NCBI RefSeq assembly: GCF_003033925.1
Contig: NZ_CP028365.1
Coordinates: forward strand, 186,001-250,000
Direction: 5' to 3'
DNA: 64,000 nt
From: Tannerella serpentiformis
Lineage (GTDB): Bacteria; Bacteroidota; Bacteroidia; Bacteroidales; Tannerellaceae
The translations under genes were made by a program, and so were the position numbers. The notes below the pieces were generated by a model that did no database searches, was not told the origin of the DNA, and saw nothing but the letters and a program-made list of their open reading frames with translations. Positions 43,414 to 55,206 of this stretch are shown here, one piece after another; the first letter of the stretch is position 1; every line of letters begins with the position of its first letter.

Positions 43414-43704
43414 ACGCTTTGAAAACTGTGGGCAAAATTACCCGGTTCAAAGCGCCCGTTACCTGTGCAGATTCCTGTATATCAATGCAAAAGAACCATG
43501 TGCAAGAAAGGTTCAGTTACCTGCTTTTGCACCATCGTTACCTACCACCAGACACGGTAATGGTTTGGTAACTGAACTCTTGCTCGGATCCGCACTTTTC
43601 TGCCTCTTACGCTCGACGTAATCGGAAGCATATCCACCCCTTTCCGCCTAACAATCAGTCCACTTGCTCCGACATCGGGGCTTCTGCTTTTGAGGGGAAT
43701 AGTT

Positions 43705-43922
43705 GGTTCGGAACGTATTAGAATAGGTTCCGAGGTGGTTAGAATACGTTGGTGAGGTGGTTTTAATAGGTTCCGAACGTATTAGAATAGGTTCCGAGGT
43801 GGTTGGAATACGTTGGTGAGGTGGTCGGAATACGTCCGGAACGTATTGTAATAGGTTAGGGAGGTGGTTCTAATAGGTTCGGAACGTATTACGACCACCT
43901 CGGAACGTATTCACGGCCGCCT
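43705..43922. repeat. 22-bp repeat array, right segment
   Basis: About ten imperfect units (GGTTCGGAACGTATTAGAAT, TTCCGAGGTGGTTAGAATAC types) between the outer end of element B and the promoter of the next chromosomal gene. Several stretches are the same as in the middle segment (30147-30273), as expected if both were one array. Confidence 0.85.
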
Positions 43923-43957
43923 CAGCACTCAAAACAGAGAAATCCCAACGCCCGGCC

Positions 43958-43965
43958 TACTTTTG
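43958..43965 (+). promoter_or_regulatory. -7 promoter motif of the UDP-glucuronate decarboxylase gene
   Basis: TACTTTTG, matching TAnnTTTG, 33 bp before the start codon and outside the repeat array. Confidence 0.6.
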
Positions 43966-43998
43966 CGCCGAGATGAATAATCAGAGAAGAAACGATAT

Positions 43999-44967
43999 AT
44001 GGAAAGAATTTTAGTAACCGGTGGCGCAGGCTTCATCGGGTCGCACCTCTGCGAACGCCTCGTCATGGAAGGTAACGACGTGATCTGCGTCGACAACTAC
44101 TTCACGGGCAGCAAGGACAACATCCGCCACCTGCTGGGCAGCGACCGCTTCGAGGCCGTGCGCCACGACGTCACCACGCCCTACTACGCGGAGGTCGACA
44201 AGGTCTACAACCTGGCCTGCCCCGCCTCGCCCGTCTACTACCAGTACAACCCCATCAAAACGCTCAAAACGTCGATCTACGGCACGCTCAACATGCTCGG
44301 CCTGGCCAAGCGCGTGCACGCAAAGATCTTGCACACCTCTACGAGCGAAGTCTACGGCGACCCGACCATCCACCCGCAGCCGGAGTCGTATTGGGGCAAC
44401 GTCAACCCGATCGGCATCCGCTCCTGCTACGACGAGGGCAAGCGCGCCGCCGAAACGCTCTGCATGGATTATCACCGTCAGCACGGCATCCGCGTCAAGA
44501 TCATCCGCATCTTCAACACCTACGGCCCGCGCATGGACAAGCACGACGGCCGCGTGGTCTCCAACTTCATCGTTCAGGCCCTCACCGGCCACGACATCAC
44601 CATCTACGGCGACGGCTCCCAGACGCGCAGCTTCCAGTACGTCGACGACCTGATCGAAGGCATGATGCGCATGATGGATACGCCGGACGATTTCAGCGGG
44701 CCGGTCAACATCGGCAACCCCGGCGAGTTCTCCATGCTTGAGCTGGCGCACGAAGTACTTCGGCTCACCGGATCACGTTCGAAAATCGTCTTCGCCCCCC
44801 TGCCCCAGGACGACCCCAAGCAGCGCAAGCCCGACATCTCCCTGGCCTATGAGAAGCTCGGCGGCTGGCAACCCACCATCCGGCTGGAAGAAGGACTAAA
44901 GAAGACCATCGCCTATTTCGACGAACTCCTCAGCAAGGGCGGCGTCAGAGCCACCAACCCAATGTGA
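43999..44967 (+). CDS. UDP-glucuronate decarboxylase (UXS-type SDR)
   Basis: Makes UDP-xylose from UDP-glucuronate for envelope glycans. 322-aa extended SDR: NAD-binding [10 protein letters not shown] at residues 8-17, catalytic Thr/Ser region [11 protein letters not shown], and Tyr-Lys pair in [13 protein letters not shown] (YxxxK). [10 protein letters not shown] and [14 protein letters not shown] match the UXS branch rather than UDP-galactose epimerases. The gene stands alone next to the repeat array; the sugar transferase operon at 57006 may use related precursors (inference). Confidence 0.9.
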   Translation: MERILVTGGAGFIGSHLCERLVMEGNDVICVDNYFTGSKDNIRHLLGSDRFEAVRHDVTTPYYAEVDKVYNLACPASPVYYQYNPIKTLKTSIYGTLNMLGLAKRVHAKILHTSTSEVYGDPTIHPQPESYWGNVNPIGIRSCYDEGKRAAETLCMDYHRQHGIRVKIIRIFNTYGPRMDKHDGRVVSNFIVQALTGHDITIYGDGSQTRSFQYVDDLIEGMMRMMDTPDDFSGPVNIGNPGEFSMLELAHEVLRLTGSRSKIVFAPLPQDDPKQRKPDISLAYEKLGGWQPTIRLEEGLKKTIAYFDELLSKGGVRATNPM

Positions 44968-45060
44968 CAGGTAGGCTGCCAAATTGGCTGGTAGGCGATT
45001 ACCCCTATCATGTACCCGGCCAACTTCCCCGGCCTCGGTAGAGGCCTTGATCTTCTTTTG

Positions 45061-45134
45061 CTTCTTTTCTTCCATCAAGGGAAGAAAAGAAGAACATCAA
45101 GGGAAGAAAAGAAGCATCAAGGCCAGAAAAGAAG
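45061..45134. repeat. Short direct repeats with hairpin after the UXS gene
   Basis: Three copies of CATCAAGGGAAGAAAAGAAG (22, 20, 20 bp apart; 45073-45134). The first is paired with an upstream inverted copy (CTTCTTTTCTTCC at 45061), which makes a 13-bp hairpin that may act as a terminator. The rest of the gap 44968-45206 shows nothing else. Confidence 0.6.
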
Positions 45135-45206
45135 ACCCAAAGCATATTTCGGGCGACCATAAAGTCCCCCCTTACTACATATTATTCATACACCCCAATA
45201 AACAAA

Positions 45207-45623
45207 ATGAGAAAGAACAAGAGATTGACGACAGTGGCCGCGGTCCTGTCCGTAGTGCTACTGCTCACGGCCGCCAAGGCCGGCGACGGCGTAATCACGA
45301 AAGAGAACGGTATGACGGTGATCAACACCACCGAGCTGACCCGCGACGTGAAGGGCTACCAAAGCCACACGCCCGTGAAGATCTTCATCAAGCAAAACAA
45401 GGTGGTGCGCGTCGAAGCGTTGCCCAACCAAGAGACACCGAAGTTCTTCGACCGCGCCAAAGCCATCCTCACCTTTTGGGACGGCAAAGCCGTGTCCCAG
45501 GCCGTGAAGGAAGCCCCAGACGCCGTGACAGGCGCCACGCTCTCGTCCGAGGCACTGAAGAAAAACGTCCGGGTCGGGCTCGAGCACTACAACAAGCAGC
45601 AGCCGAAAAAGAAACGGAAGTAA
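45207..45623 (+). CDS. Exported FMN-binding domain protein
   Basis: 138 aa with an N-terminal signal (RLTTVAAVLSVVLLLTAAKAG). The FMN_bind domain resembles the RnfG/NqrC extension; DAVTGATLSSEALKKNV contains the S/TGATxS/T box at which FMN is attached covalently by ApbE. It probably carries electrons on the periplasmic face. No flavin transferase or Rnf/Nqr gene is adjacent, so its partner is unknown. Lys-rich C-terminus (QPKKKRK). A terminator follows at 45663. Confidence 0.85.
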   Translation: MRKNKRLTTVAAVLSVVLLLTAAKAGDGVITKENGMTVINTTELTRDVKGYQSHTPVKIFIKQNKVVRVEALPNQETPKFFDRAKAILTFWDGKAVSQAVKEAPDAVTGATLSSEALKKNVRVGLEHYNKQQPKKKRK

Positions 45624-45662
45624 CCGCAGCGCATCCCCGGCAGGGATGGCCACGATATGCAC

Positions 45663-45698
45663 GAAGAGGATACGCCCCGCGGCGCATCCTCTTTTTTG
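45663..45698 (+). terminator. Terminator between the FMN protein gene and pbpC
   Basis: GAAGAGGATACGCC / GGCGCATCCTCTT stem with CCGC loop, followed by six T. It serves the plus-strand gene and sits between convergent genes. Confidence 0.8.
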
Positions 45699-45709
45699 TG
45701 TTACGGGAT

Positions 45710-48025
45710 TTACGACGCTTCCACCCGGATGGTGGCCGAGAGCGTATGGCCGCGATCGTCGACCACGGTAAGCGTGTGGAGGCCGGGATCGAGGTGGAGG
45801 GAGAGCTTGTGGAAGTCGCGCGTGGAGGCGGTGTAATTGCCGTCGATATGCCAGAAGACAGTGGCGTTGGGATCGCTATGGGCCAACTCGAAGGTGACGA
45901 CACCGGGCGTGCCGTCGAGCTGGCGGGGCAGGGTGATGCGTGCAAAGGCGTCTTGGGGATAGATGAACTGCATGGGGCGGTCGGAGTCGTCGCCGCAGCC
46001 GGGCATGAAGGGCGGCAGCGGACGATACTCGGGGTGCTGCTGCCGGTAATACCACTCCCAGGCGGGCGGCAACACAAACCAATTGGCGGGCACAGCGCTC
46101 GCCTCGCTCATACAGTTTTCGTAGACACGGAAGCGACCATCGGGGGTCAGGTTCACGCGTATGTGGTAAGGACAAGGCTCCGTCCGCTGCCCGTTGGGAC
46201 AAATCGGGACAACGTCCGACGCGTCGCAGAAGCGCCCCTTGAGGCAGCCCGACTGGCGGCACACTTCGGCTTCGACAAGTGCACCGTCGCCGGGCATGTC
46301 GAACCATGTCGCGGCGGGCAGCAGGTTGAAGAGGTCGAAGAGGACAGGGCCGGCGGTACGTGCCCCGACGATCCCCGGCCGACCCTCGCCCGAGGCATTT
46401 CCCACCCACACGCCCACGGCGTAGCGCGGCGTAACGCCCACGGCCCACGCGTCGCGGAAACCGTAGCTCGTGCCCGTCTTCCACGCCACGGTCTGCATAG
46501 AAGGGATCGTGCGCCAATCGATGTCCTCCGGCCGATTCACCTCCTTGATAGACTGAAACGTGAGCCAGACGCCACCCGGTGTGAAGACGTAGGGGGTGGT
46601 GGAGCGGCGCTGCTTCTCATCGGCGGCCAGGGCAAGGGGGATGCGCGGCTGTCCCTCGAGGCAACGCGCCATGTCGACGTAGGCCGCGGTGACGTCCCAC
46701 AGGGTGGCTTCGGCGCCGCCGAGGATGAGCGAAAGGCCGTAGTGCGAGGCCGGTCGGCGGAGGGTGGTGAGACCGGCGCGCTTCAGGAAGTCGTAGAACT
46801 TGGGGACGCCATAACGGCGGAGCAACACGACGGAGGGTACGTTGAGCGAGCGGGCGATGACCTCTTCGGCGGGCACGGCCCCCTCGAATTGCAGGCTGAA
46901 GTTTTGCGGCGCAAAGCCGTTCACGTTGATCGGAATGTCGGGCAGGAGGGTACGGGGAAGGATGTCGCCATCCTGCATAGCGGCACAGTAGAGCAGGGGT
47001 TTGAGGATGCTGCCCGTGCTGCGTGGCGCGCGGATGATGTCGACCTGACTACCGGGCTGTCGCTCGTCGAAGCGGGCATTGCCACAGTAGGCCAGCACGC
47101 GGGCGGTGCGAACGTCGACGATGATCGCGGCCATGTCTCGGATGTCCTGCTGCGCAAACTCTGCGTGCCACCGTGCCAGCACGGCTTCGACCTGCGACTG
47201 CATGCCCTTATCGATCGTCGAAACGATGCGTTCACCGGGGCGTGTCTGCTGAAAGTCGGCCACCAGATGTGGGGCCAATGCGGGCAGTGGCAGCGGCTCT
47301 TCAGGCAGCGCCTCGCTGAGGGCCAGCTCATAGTCGGCATCGTCGATCACGCCTCGCCGATGCAGCTCGCGCAGCAGTCGGTTGCGCTTCCGGAGCAGCG
47401 CCTCACGGTTTCGCGAAAGGTGGATCATCGACGGTGCATTGGGCAGCACGGCCAGCATGGCAGCCTCGGCCCACGACAGCTCGGCGGACGAGTGTCCGAA
47501 ATAGCGCCAAGTGGCTGCCTCCACCCCAACCACGTTGCCGCCGAAAGGTGCATGTGCGGCATAGAGCGCCAAGATCTCCCGCTTGCTGTAGCGACATTCG
47601 AGGCGAGTGGCCAAAACAATTTCAATCAGCTTCTCCCCCACTGTACGCCGTTCGCCGCGCGAGAGTCGGATGGTCTGCATGGTGATCGTGCTCCCCCCGC
47701 TGACGATGCGTCGCGCGCGAACGTTCTGCACGAAGGCGCGCAAGATGGACACGGGGTTGACGCCGTTGTGGAGGTAGAAATGACGATCCTCGAAGGCGAT
47801 GAGGCAGCGGGCAAACTTGTCTGGCGCCGTGTCGGAGGGCGGGAAGCGCCACTGTCCGTCGGTGGCGATGCGTGCACCGAGCAGCTCACCGTGGCGATCG
47901 GTGACGACGGTGGCGTAAGGCACGTCGAACAGTCGGCGCGGCAGGCACAGCAGGTAAGCCAACAGCAAAAGAGCCACCCCGTAACGGATGGCTCTTACTG
48001 GTTTCGTATTCCAATCGGGTAGCAA
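45710..48025 (-). CDS. pbpC: Penicillin-binding protein 1C
   Basis: Bifunctional peptidoglycan synthase, 771 aa. N-terminal TM (AIRYGVALLLLAYLLCL), GT51 glycosyltransferase with EDRHFYLHNGV and GGSTITMQTIRLSRG, transpeptidase with STGSILKPL (SxxK, about residue 310), RSLNVPS (SxN) and KTGTSYGFRDAW (KTG), then a C-terminal BiPBP_C-like beta domain (about 690-771) typical of PBP1C. The usual alpha-2-macroglobulin partner gene is not adjacent; instead yitT lies 45 bp upstream on the same strand, so they may be co-transcribed. Confidence 0.95.
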   Translation of the reverse strand: MLPDWNTKPVRAIRYGVALLLLAYLLCLPRRLFDVPYATVVTDRHGELLGARIATDGQWRFPPSDTAPDKFARCLIAFEDRHFYLHNGVNPVSILRAFVQNVRARRIVSGGSTITMQTIRLSRGERRTVGEKLIEIVLATRLECRYSKREILALYAAHAPFGGNVVGVEAATWRYFGHSSAELSWAEAAMLAVLPNAPSMIHLSRNREALLRKRNRLLRELHRRGVIDDADYELALSEALPEEPLPLPALAPHLVADFQQTRPGERIVSTIDKGMQSQVEAVLARWHAEFAQQDIRDMAAIIVDVRTARVLAYCGNARFDERQPGSQVDIIRAPRSTGSILKPLLYCAAMQDGDILPRTLLPDIPINVNGFAPQNFSLQFEGAVPAEEVIARSLNVPSVVLLRRYGVPKFYDFLKRAGLTTLRRPASHYGLSLILGGAEATLWDVTAAYVDMARCLEGQPRIPLALAADEKQRRSTTPYVFTPGGVWLTFQSIKEVNRPEDIDWRTIPSMQTVAWKTGTSYGFRDAWAVGVTPRYAVGVWVGNASGEGRPGIVGARTAGPVLFDLFNLLPAATWFDMPGDGALVEAEVCRQSGCLKGRFCDASDVVPICPNGQRTEPCPYHIRVNLTPDGRFRVYENCMSEASAVPANWFVLPPAWEWYYRQQHPEYRPLPPFMPGCGDDSDRPMQFIYPQDAFARITLPRQLDGTPGVVTFELAHSDPNATVFWHIDGNYTASTRDFHKLSLHLDPGLHTLTVVDDRGHTLSATIRVEAS

Positions 48026-48070
48026 CTGATCGTGTGTTTTAATACGGGTTAAACGCCGCTTAAACTCAGC

Positions 48071-49024
48071 TCAAACGCCGAGTTCATGCGCCTCCTCGAC
48101 AGCGGCTGTGCCATGTTTCTTCTGCTTGACCTTGAGGTGGTCGAAGCCGTGTCCGTAGACGCCGATCACGGCGCTCTGCGAGATGAAGGCCGAGGGGTCG
48201 ATGTCGTTGATGATGCGGAAGATGGTGGTCGATTGACGTTTCTTGGCCAGGACGAAGATCATCTTCTGCGGCTGGCCGGTGTACATGCCGACGGTGTCGA
48301 TCACGGTCACACCGCGGTGCATGGCGTTGATGGCGTGGCCAATCTCTTGGTACTTCTTGGAGATGATGAAGAACTGCACGGACTGGCGGGCGCTGTTGAC
48401 GATCTGGTCGAGCATGAAGCTGGTGACGAAGAGGGTGACGAAGCCGTAAACGACGCGCTCCCAGTCGCGCAACACGACGTAGCTGGAGGTGATGATGATC
48501 GTATCGAGGATCATCATAACGCGCCCCAGGGTGATGTCCTTGTACTTATTAATAATGGCGGCCACGATGTCCGTACCGCCGGCGCTGCCGTTGGACGAGA
48601 AGGCGATACCCAGCCCTGTGCCGCAGATGGAGGCCCCCAAGACGCAGGCCATGAAGGGTTGATCATGGAGCATCCACACGCCTTTCGTGATGGCTTGCAC
48701 CACTTCGAGCGATAGGGTGAGCATACAGACGCCGTAGATCGTCTTGATGCTGAACTTCCACCCCAAGATCTTGATGGCGAGGACGAGCAGGAAGACGTTG
48801 GCGCCGAAGTAGACGTACTGCACGGGCAGCTTGATGGCGAAGTAGATGATCGAGGCAATGCCAGGCACGCCACCGGTCATGATCTTGTTCGGGAGCAAGA
48901 AAACGGTCCACCCGATACTGTAGAGCAGCATGCCGAGGGCAATCATCACGTAATCCCTGACTTCGCGGAGCAGGGCTTGTTGATTCGTTCGAATCGACTT
49001 GACAGGGTTCATCTTTCTTTTCAT
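48071..49024 (-). CDS. YitT family membrane protein (DUF2179 C-terminus)
   Basis: 317 aa; five to six predicted helices (about 30-215, e.g. DYVMIALGMLLYSIGWTVFLLP and GANVFLLVLAIKILGW) followed by the soluble DUF2179 domain (HRGVTVIDTVGMYTGQPQKMIFVLAKKRQ). The transport or other role of this common family is not established. The start at 49024 lies only 17 bp from a -7 motif, so the leader is very short. Downstream is pbpC. Confidence 0.88.
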   Translation of the reverse strand: MKRKMNPVKSIRTNQQALLREVRDYVMIALGMLLYSIGWTVFLLPNKIMTGGVPGIASIIYFAIKLPVQYVYFGANVFLLVLAIKILGWKFSIKTIYGVCMLTLSLEVVQAITKGVWMLHDQPFMACVLGASICGTGLGIAFSSNGSAGGTDIVAAIINKYKDITLGRVMMILDTIIITSSYVVLRDWERVVYGFVTLFVTSFMLDQIVNSARQSVQFFIISKKYQEIGHAINAMHRGVTVIDTVGMYTGQPQKMIFVLAKKRQSTTIFRIINDIDPSAFISQSAVIGVYGHGFDHLKVKQKKHGTAAVEEAHELGV

Positions 49025-49040
49025 GATTTTTTAACGGCCG

Positions 49041-49048
49041 CAAAAGTA
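49041..49048 (-). promoter_or_regulatory. -7 promoter motif of yitT-pbpC
   Basis: TACTTTTG on the minus strand, 17 bp before the YitT start. Confidence 0.55.
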
Positions 49049-49128
49049 AAAAAGATCGCAGGCCAGCCTCGGGGCCTCGCGTCTTTTTCGTCGGAAGATT
49101 CTTGGGGGCGGGTTTTGGGGCTTGCACG

Positions 49129-49480
49129 CAGGGCAACCGCATCAAATCAAAACCACCACTCCGAGAGATCTCCGTAGGGGTACGGAGATCAAAAACACCA
49201 GTCCGGGAGATCTCCGTAGGGGTACGGAGATCAAAAACACCAGTCCGGGAGATCTCCGTAGGGGTACGGAGATCAAAAACACCAGTCCGGGAGATCTCCG
49301 TAGGGGTACGGAGATCAAAAACACCAGTCCGGGAGATCTCCGTAGGGGTACGGAGATCAAAAACACTTGTCCGAGAGATCTCCGTAGGGGTACGGAGATC
49401 AAAAACACTTGTCCGGGAGATCTCCGTAGGGGTACAGAGATCTCTCAGACGCGTGGTTTTGATTTGATGCGGTTGCCCTG
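49129..49480. repeat. Seven 42-bp hairpin repeats inside a 28-bp inverted repeat
   Basis: Seven tandem units of 42 bp from about 49153 to 49446. Each contains the dyad GATCTCCGTA-GGGG-TACGGAGATC followed by AAAAACACCAGTCCGGGA or a variant. The array is enclosed by a perfect 28-bp inverted repeat (49129-49156 and 49453-49480; CAGGGCAACCGCATCAAATC...). Because 42 is divisible by three, several frames stay open on both strands, but none looks like a protein. Units 2-5 are identical, so homogenisation is recent. Confidence 0.92.
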
Positions 49481-49648
49481 GCCTTGCACGGCACGCAAGG
49501 GGTAAAACCCGGGGGAGTTCTCCTGTATCCGGCAAACTTGGCTGGCGCCCCTGGCGCCTTTCAGGGGCGTCAGGGACGCCTGCCAAGTTTTCCCGGGTAC
49601 CTGGTTGCAACTTCGCCGGGACCCGCAGGCCCCCTCCGGCAAAAGATT

Positions 49649-49691
49649 CGGGGCGCCCCCTTCCTGCTTTGTGTAGGAAAGAGACGCCCCG
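49649..49691 (-). terminator. Probable terminator of nifJ
   Basis: CGGGGCG / CGCCCCG outer stem and an inner TTCCT/AGGAA stem; on the minus strand followed by AATCTTTT. The surrounding gap 49481-49764 also has GC-rich inverted repeats (CCTGGCGCC...) but no gene. Confidence 0.5.
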
Positions 49692-49764
49692 AAGGGTGTA
49701 GCGCGTCGGCGTCAAGAAGACGAGACCGCGCTACGTCCTATGTGGAGATACTTCTGCGTTGCTG

Positions 49765-53318
<3,554 letters not shown>

Positions 53319-53389
53319 AACTATCTGTTGTTTGATGTGTGTAACATTCTGATTGCTTGTATGTGGATATTTAGTCAGTGGAGATTGTA

Positions 53390-54577
53390 TCAGTATAAGA
53401 AGCCGAACATCCATAGGGGGATGCAGTTCGGCTCGTCGAGGGGAGGCTCCACCTCGTCGACGGCGTAGTAGAAGTCGGGGCTGACTTTCCAGCGCGCCTC
53501 GGGGTAGGAGACCCGGAAGAGGTAGCGATCGTTGACCAGGAAGCTGTTGTGCCTGTCGTAAGCATTCACGCGATTGTCCTTCAGGAGTTGGTTGAAGAAG
53601 AAGGCCTCGTTGACGGTGCGCTCGTCCTGCGTCTGACGGTTCATGACGTGCAGCAGGTTCGGGTTGTAGAGGTAGGCGTAGACGGGCTTTTGGGGGAACT
53701 CCTCGCCGCGGGGGTAGAGGAGGGTGATCATGCGGGCGTCCTTGAGGTATTTGAGGTAGTTCATCACGGTGGCGCGTGAGGTGCCGATGTCCTTGCTGAG
53801 CTGACTGATGTTGAGCGTGCAGGGCTCGTTTTGCGAAATCAGGTAGAGCAGGCGGCGCAGTTTGGGCAGGTAGCGCTGCTCGATCTGGCGGATGTAGAGC
53901 ACGTCGACCTCGAGGGTCATGTTCATCATCTTGAGCAGGTTCTCGGAATAGTTGCGCTTCTCGAGGAAGAAGGGGTAGAAGCCGTGATGAAGGTAGTCGT
54001 GGAAATACTCGCCGGGGTTGACCTGGTCGCAGATGTCGCGGGCGATGAGATAGCGATCGCGCATGAGCATATCGAAGCTGAAGGGTTGCAGGTCGAGGCC
54101 GGTCTTGAGGTTGAGGTATTCGCGGAAGGAGAAGCCGCGCAGGTAGTAAGGCGCCACGATGTCGCCCACCTCGTGGTTCTCCTCCTTGATGCGCATGACG
54201 GACGATCCGGTGAAGACGATCCGCAAGTTGGTGTAATGATCGTAGCAGTACCGCAGTTCGCGCGACCAGTTGGGATACTTGAAGATCTGATCGATGAGGA
54301 GCACCTTGCCTCCAGCGGCGTAAAATTCGCCGGCGAAGTCCGTGAGGGTGCGTTCGGTGAAGATGAAGTTGTTCAGGTTGACGTACAGGCATTCGCGGCC
54401 ATCGGGGGCGAAGTATTCGCGAGCGTAAGAGAGCAGAAACGTCGTCTTACCAATCTCACGGCAGCCCTTGATCCCGATCAGGCGCTGACTCCAGTCCACC
54501 TCGTCCATTAGGCCGCGGCGCACAGGTGTCCCCAGATGCGTCACCAGATATTTGTGCGTTCGATAGAATGCCTCCAT
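53390..54577 (-). CDS. AAA ATPase with DUF4143 C-terminal domain
   Basis: 395 aa. N-terminal AAA_14-type ATPase with Walker A GIKGCREIGKTTFLL and Walker B KVLLIDQI, where Gln takes the place of the usual catalytic Glu; sensor segment RIVFTGSS. A winged helix (LNISQLSKDIGTSRATVMNYLKYLKDA) leads into the DUF4143 nuclease-like region (NEAFFFNQLLKDN...YFRV-like VSPDFYYAVD). Such ATPases are abundant in Bacteroidales and their role is not settled. It lies 71 bp upstream of nifJ on the same strand and has its own promoter motif. Confidence 0.88.
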   Translation of the reverse strand: MEAFYRTHKYLVTHLGTPVRRGLMDEVDWSQRLIGIKGCREIGKTTFLLSYAREYFAPDGRECLYVNLNNFIFTERTLTDFAGEFYAAGGKVLLIDQIFKYPNWSRELRYCYDHYTNLRIVFTGSSVMRIKEENHEVGDIVAPYYLRGFSFREYLNLKTGLDLQPFSFDMLMRDRYLIARDICDQVNPGEYFHDYLHHGFYPFFLEKRNYSENLLKMMNMTLEVDVLYIRQIEQRYLPKLRRLLYLISQNEPCTLNISQLSKDIGTSRATVMNYLKYLKDARMITLLYPRGEEFPQKPVYAYLYNPNLLHVMNRQTQDERTVNEAFFFNQLLKDNRVNAYDRHNSFLVNDRYLFRVSYPEARWKVSPDFYYAVDEVEPPLDEPNCIPLWMFGFLY

Positions 54578-54600
54578 AAGTCAGTTCAAATTTCCGCGGG

Positions 54601-54608
54601 CAAAGATA
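54601..54608 (-). promoter_or_regulatory. -7 promoter motif of the DUF4143 ATPase
   Basis: TATCTTTG on the minus strand (TAnnTTTG), 24 bp before the start. Confidence 0.6.
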
Positions 54609-54872
54609 GGATTTGCGCGTAAAAACACCATCAAAAATGCAAACTGTAGATTGCAATTTTGCGCTTCCCGTTCGGTTTTCGACCCCTGATTCGTGTTTAC
54701 GATCGCGCCAAAATATGCTCCTGATCGTATGACGTAAGATTCGATTCAAATCCAAATGGATCCACGCGGCCATGCTTGCCATCTCATCTGAATAGACTTT
54801 GTGTTTGATCAGATCGCATGAGATCCATCAATCTTCAAATTTGAATGTGACCAGATAGTATGCAATCTGGTA

Positions 54873-55124
54873 TGATTCAAATCAGATACGGGTCAGATGG
54901 CGTGCAATCTGAGCTGATATAAAATTGTTTTGCTTCGGATTGCATGCGATTCGATGTGATTCAAATCGGATACGGGTCAGATGGCGTGCAATCTGAGCTG
55001 ATACAAAATTGTTTCACTTCGGATTGCATGCCATTTGTAGTGATTCAAATCGGATATGAATTAGATGGCGTGCAATCCGATCCGATACAAAATTGTTTCG
55101 CTTCGGATTGCATGCGATTCGGCG
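54873..55124. repeat. Three 84-bp tandem repeats
   Basis: Units start with TGATTCAAATC at 54873, 54957 and 55041 and are exactly 84 bp each (ATACGGGTCAGATGGCGTGC..., ACAAAATTGTTTCGCTTCGG...). Degenerate relatives extend upstream to about 54740. Open in frame but with no protein-like composition; no gene is evident in 54609-55206. Confidence 0.9.
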
Positions 55125-55206
55125 TAAAACAAAAAGGATTCAAGACGCACAGCAGGTGATCCGTCTTGAATCCAATTCTCGAGATGTTGTTGTGGGGCTT
55201 CGGAGG

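Larger units (their letters stand above)
30274..43704 (-). mobile_element. Integrative mobilizable element B (about 13.4 kb)
   Basis: Same backbone as element A in opposite orientation: int1 and int2 at the right, then cargo slot (about 35954-40908), HTH genes, vapE, primase, DUF3408, oriT candidate, mobC, relaxase. Edges: AACTATTCCCC end at 43704 next to GGTTC 43705-43709 (GAACC on its strand) and TTTTCTCCC end at 30274. The cargo is an ATPase + RloB pair plus nested IS remnants. Backbone genes are intact except for the relaxase tail, so it is the better preserved of the two. Confidence 0.85.

Noticed and set aside
44984-48022. 1012-codon open frame on the plus strand
   Set aside because: It is antisense to pbpC, whose motifs and length are canonical; the product has no domain sense and starts inside an intergenic repeat.
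49102-49505. Proteins made of 14-residue repeats (plus and minus strands)
   Set aside because: Open in several frames only because the unit is 42 bp; no start context or signal.
53319-54392. 358-codon N-terminal extension of nifJ
   Set aside because: It overlaps the DUF4143 ATPase gene in another frame, is Arg/Pro/His-rich and has no domain; nifJ has a canonical start at 53318.
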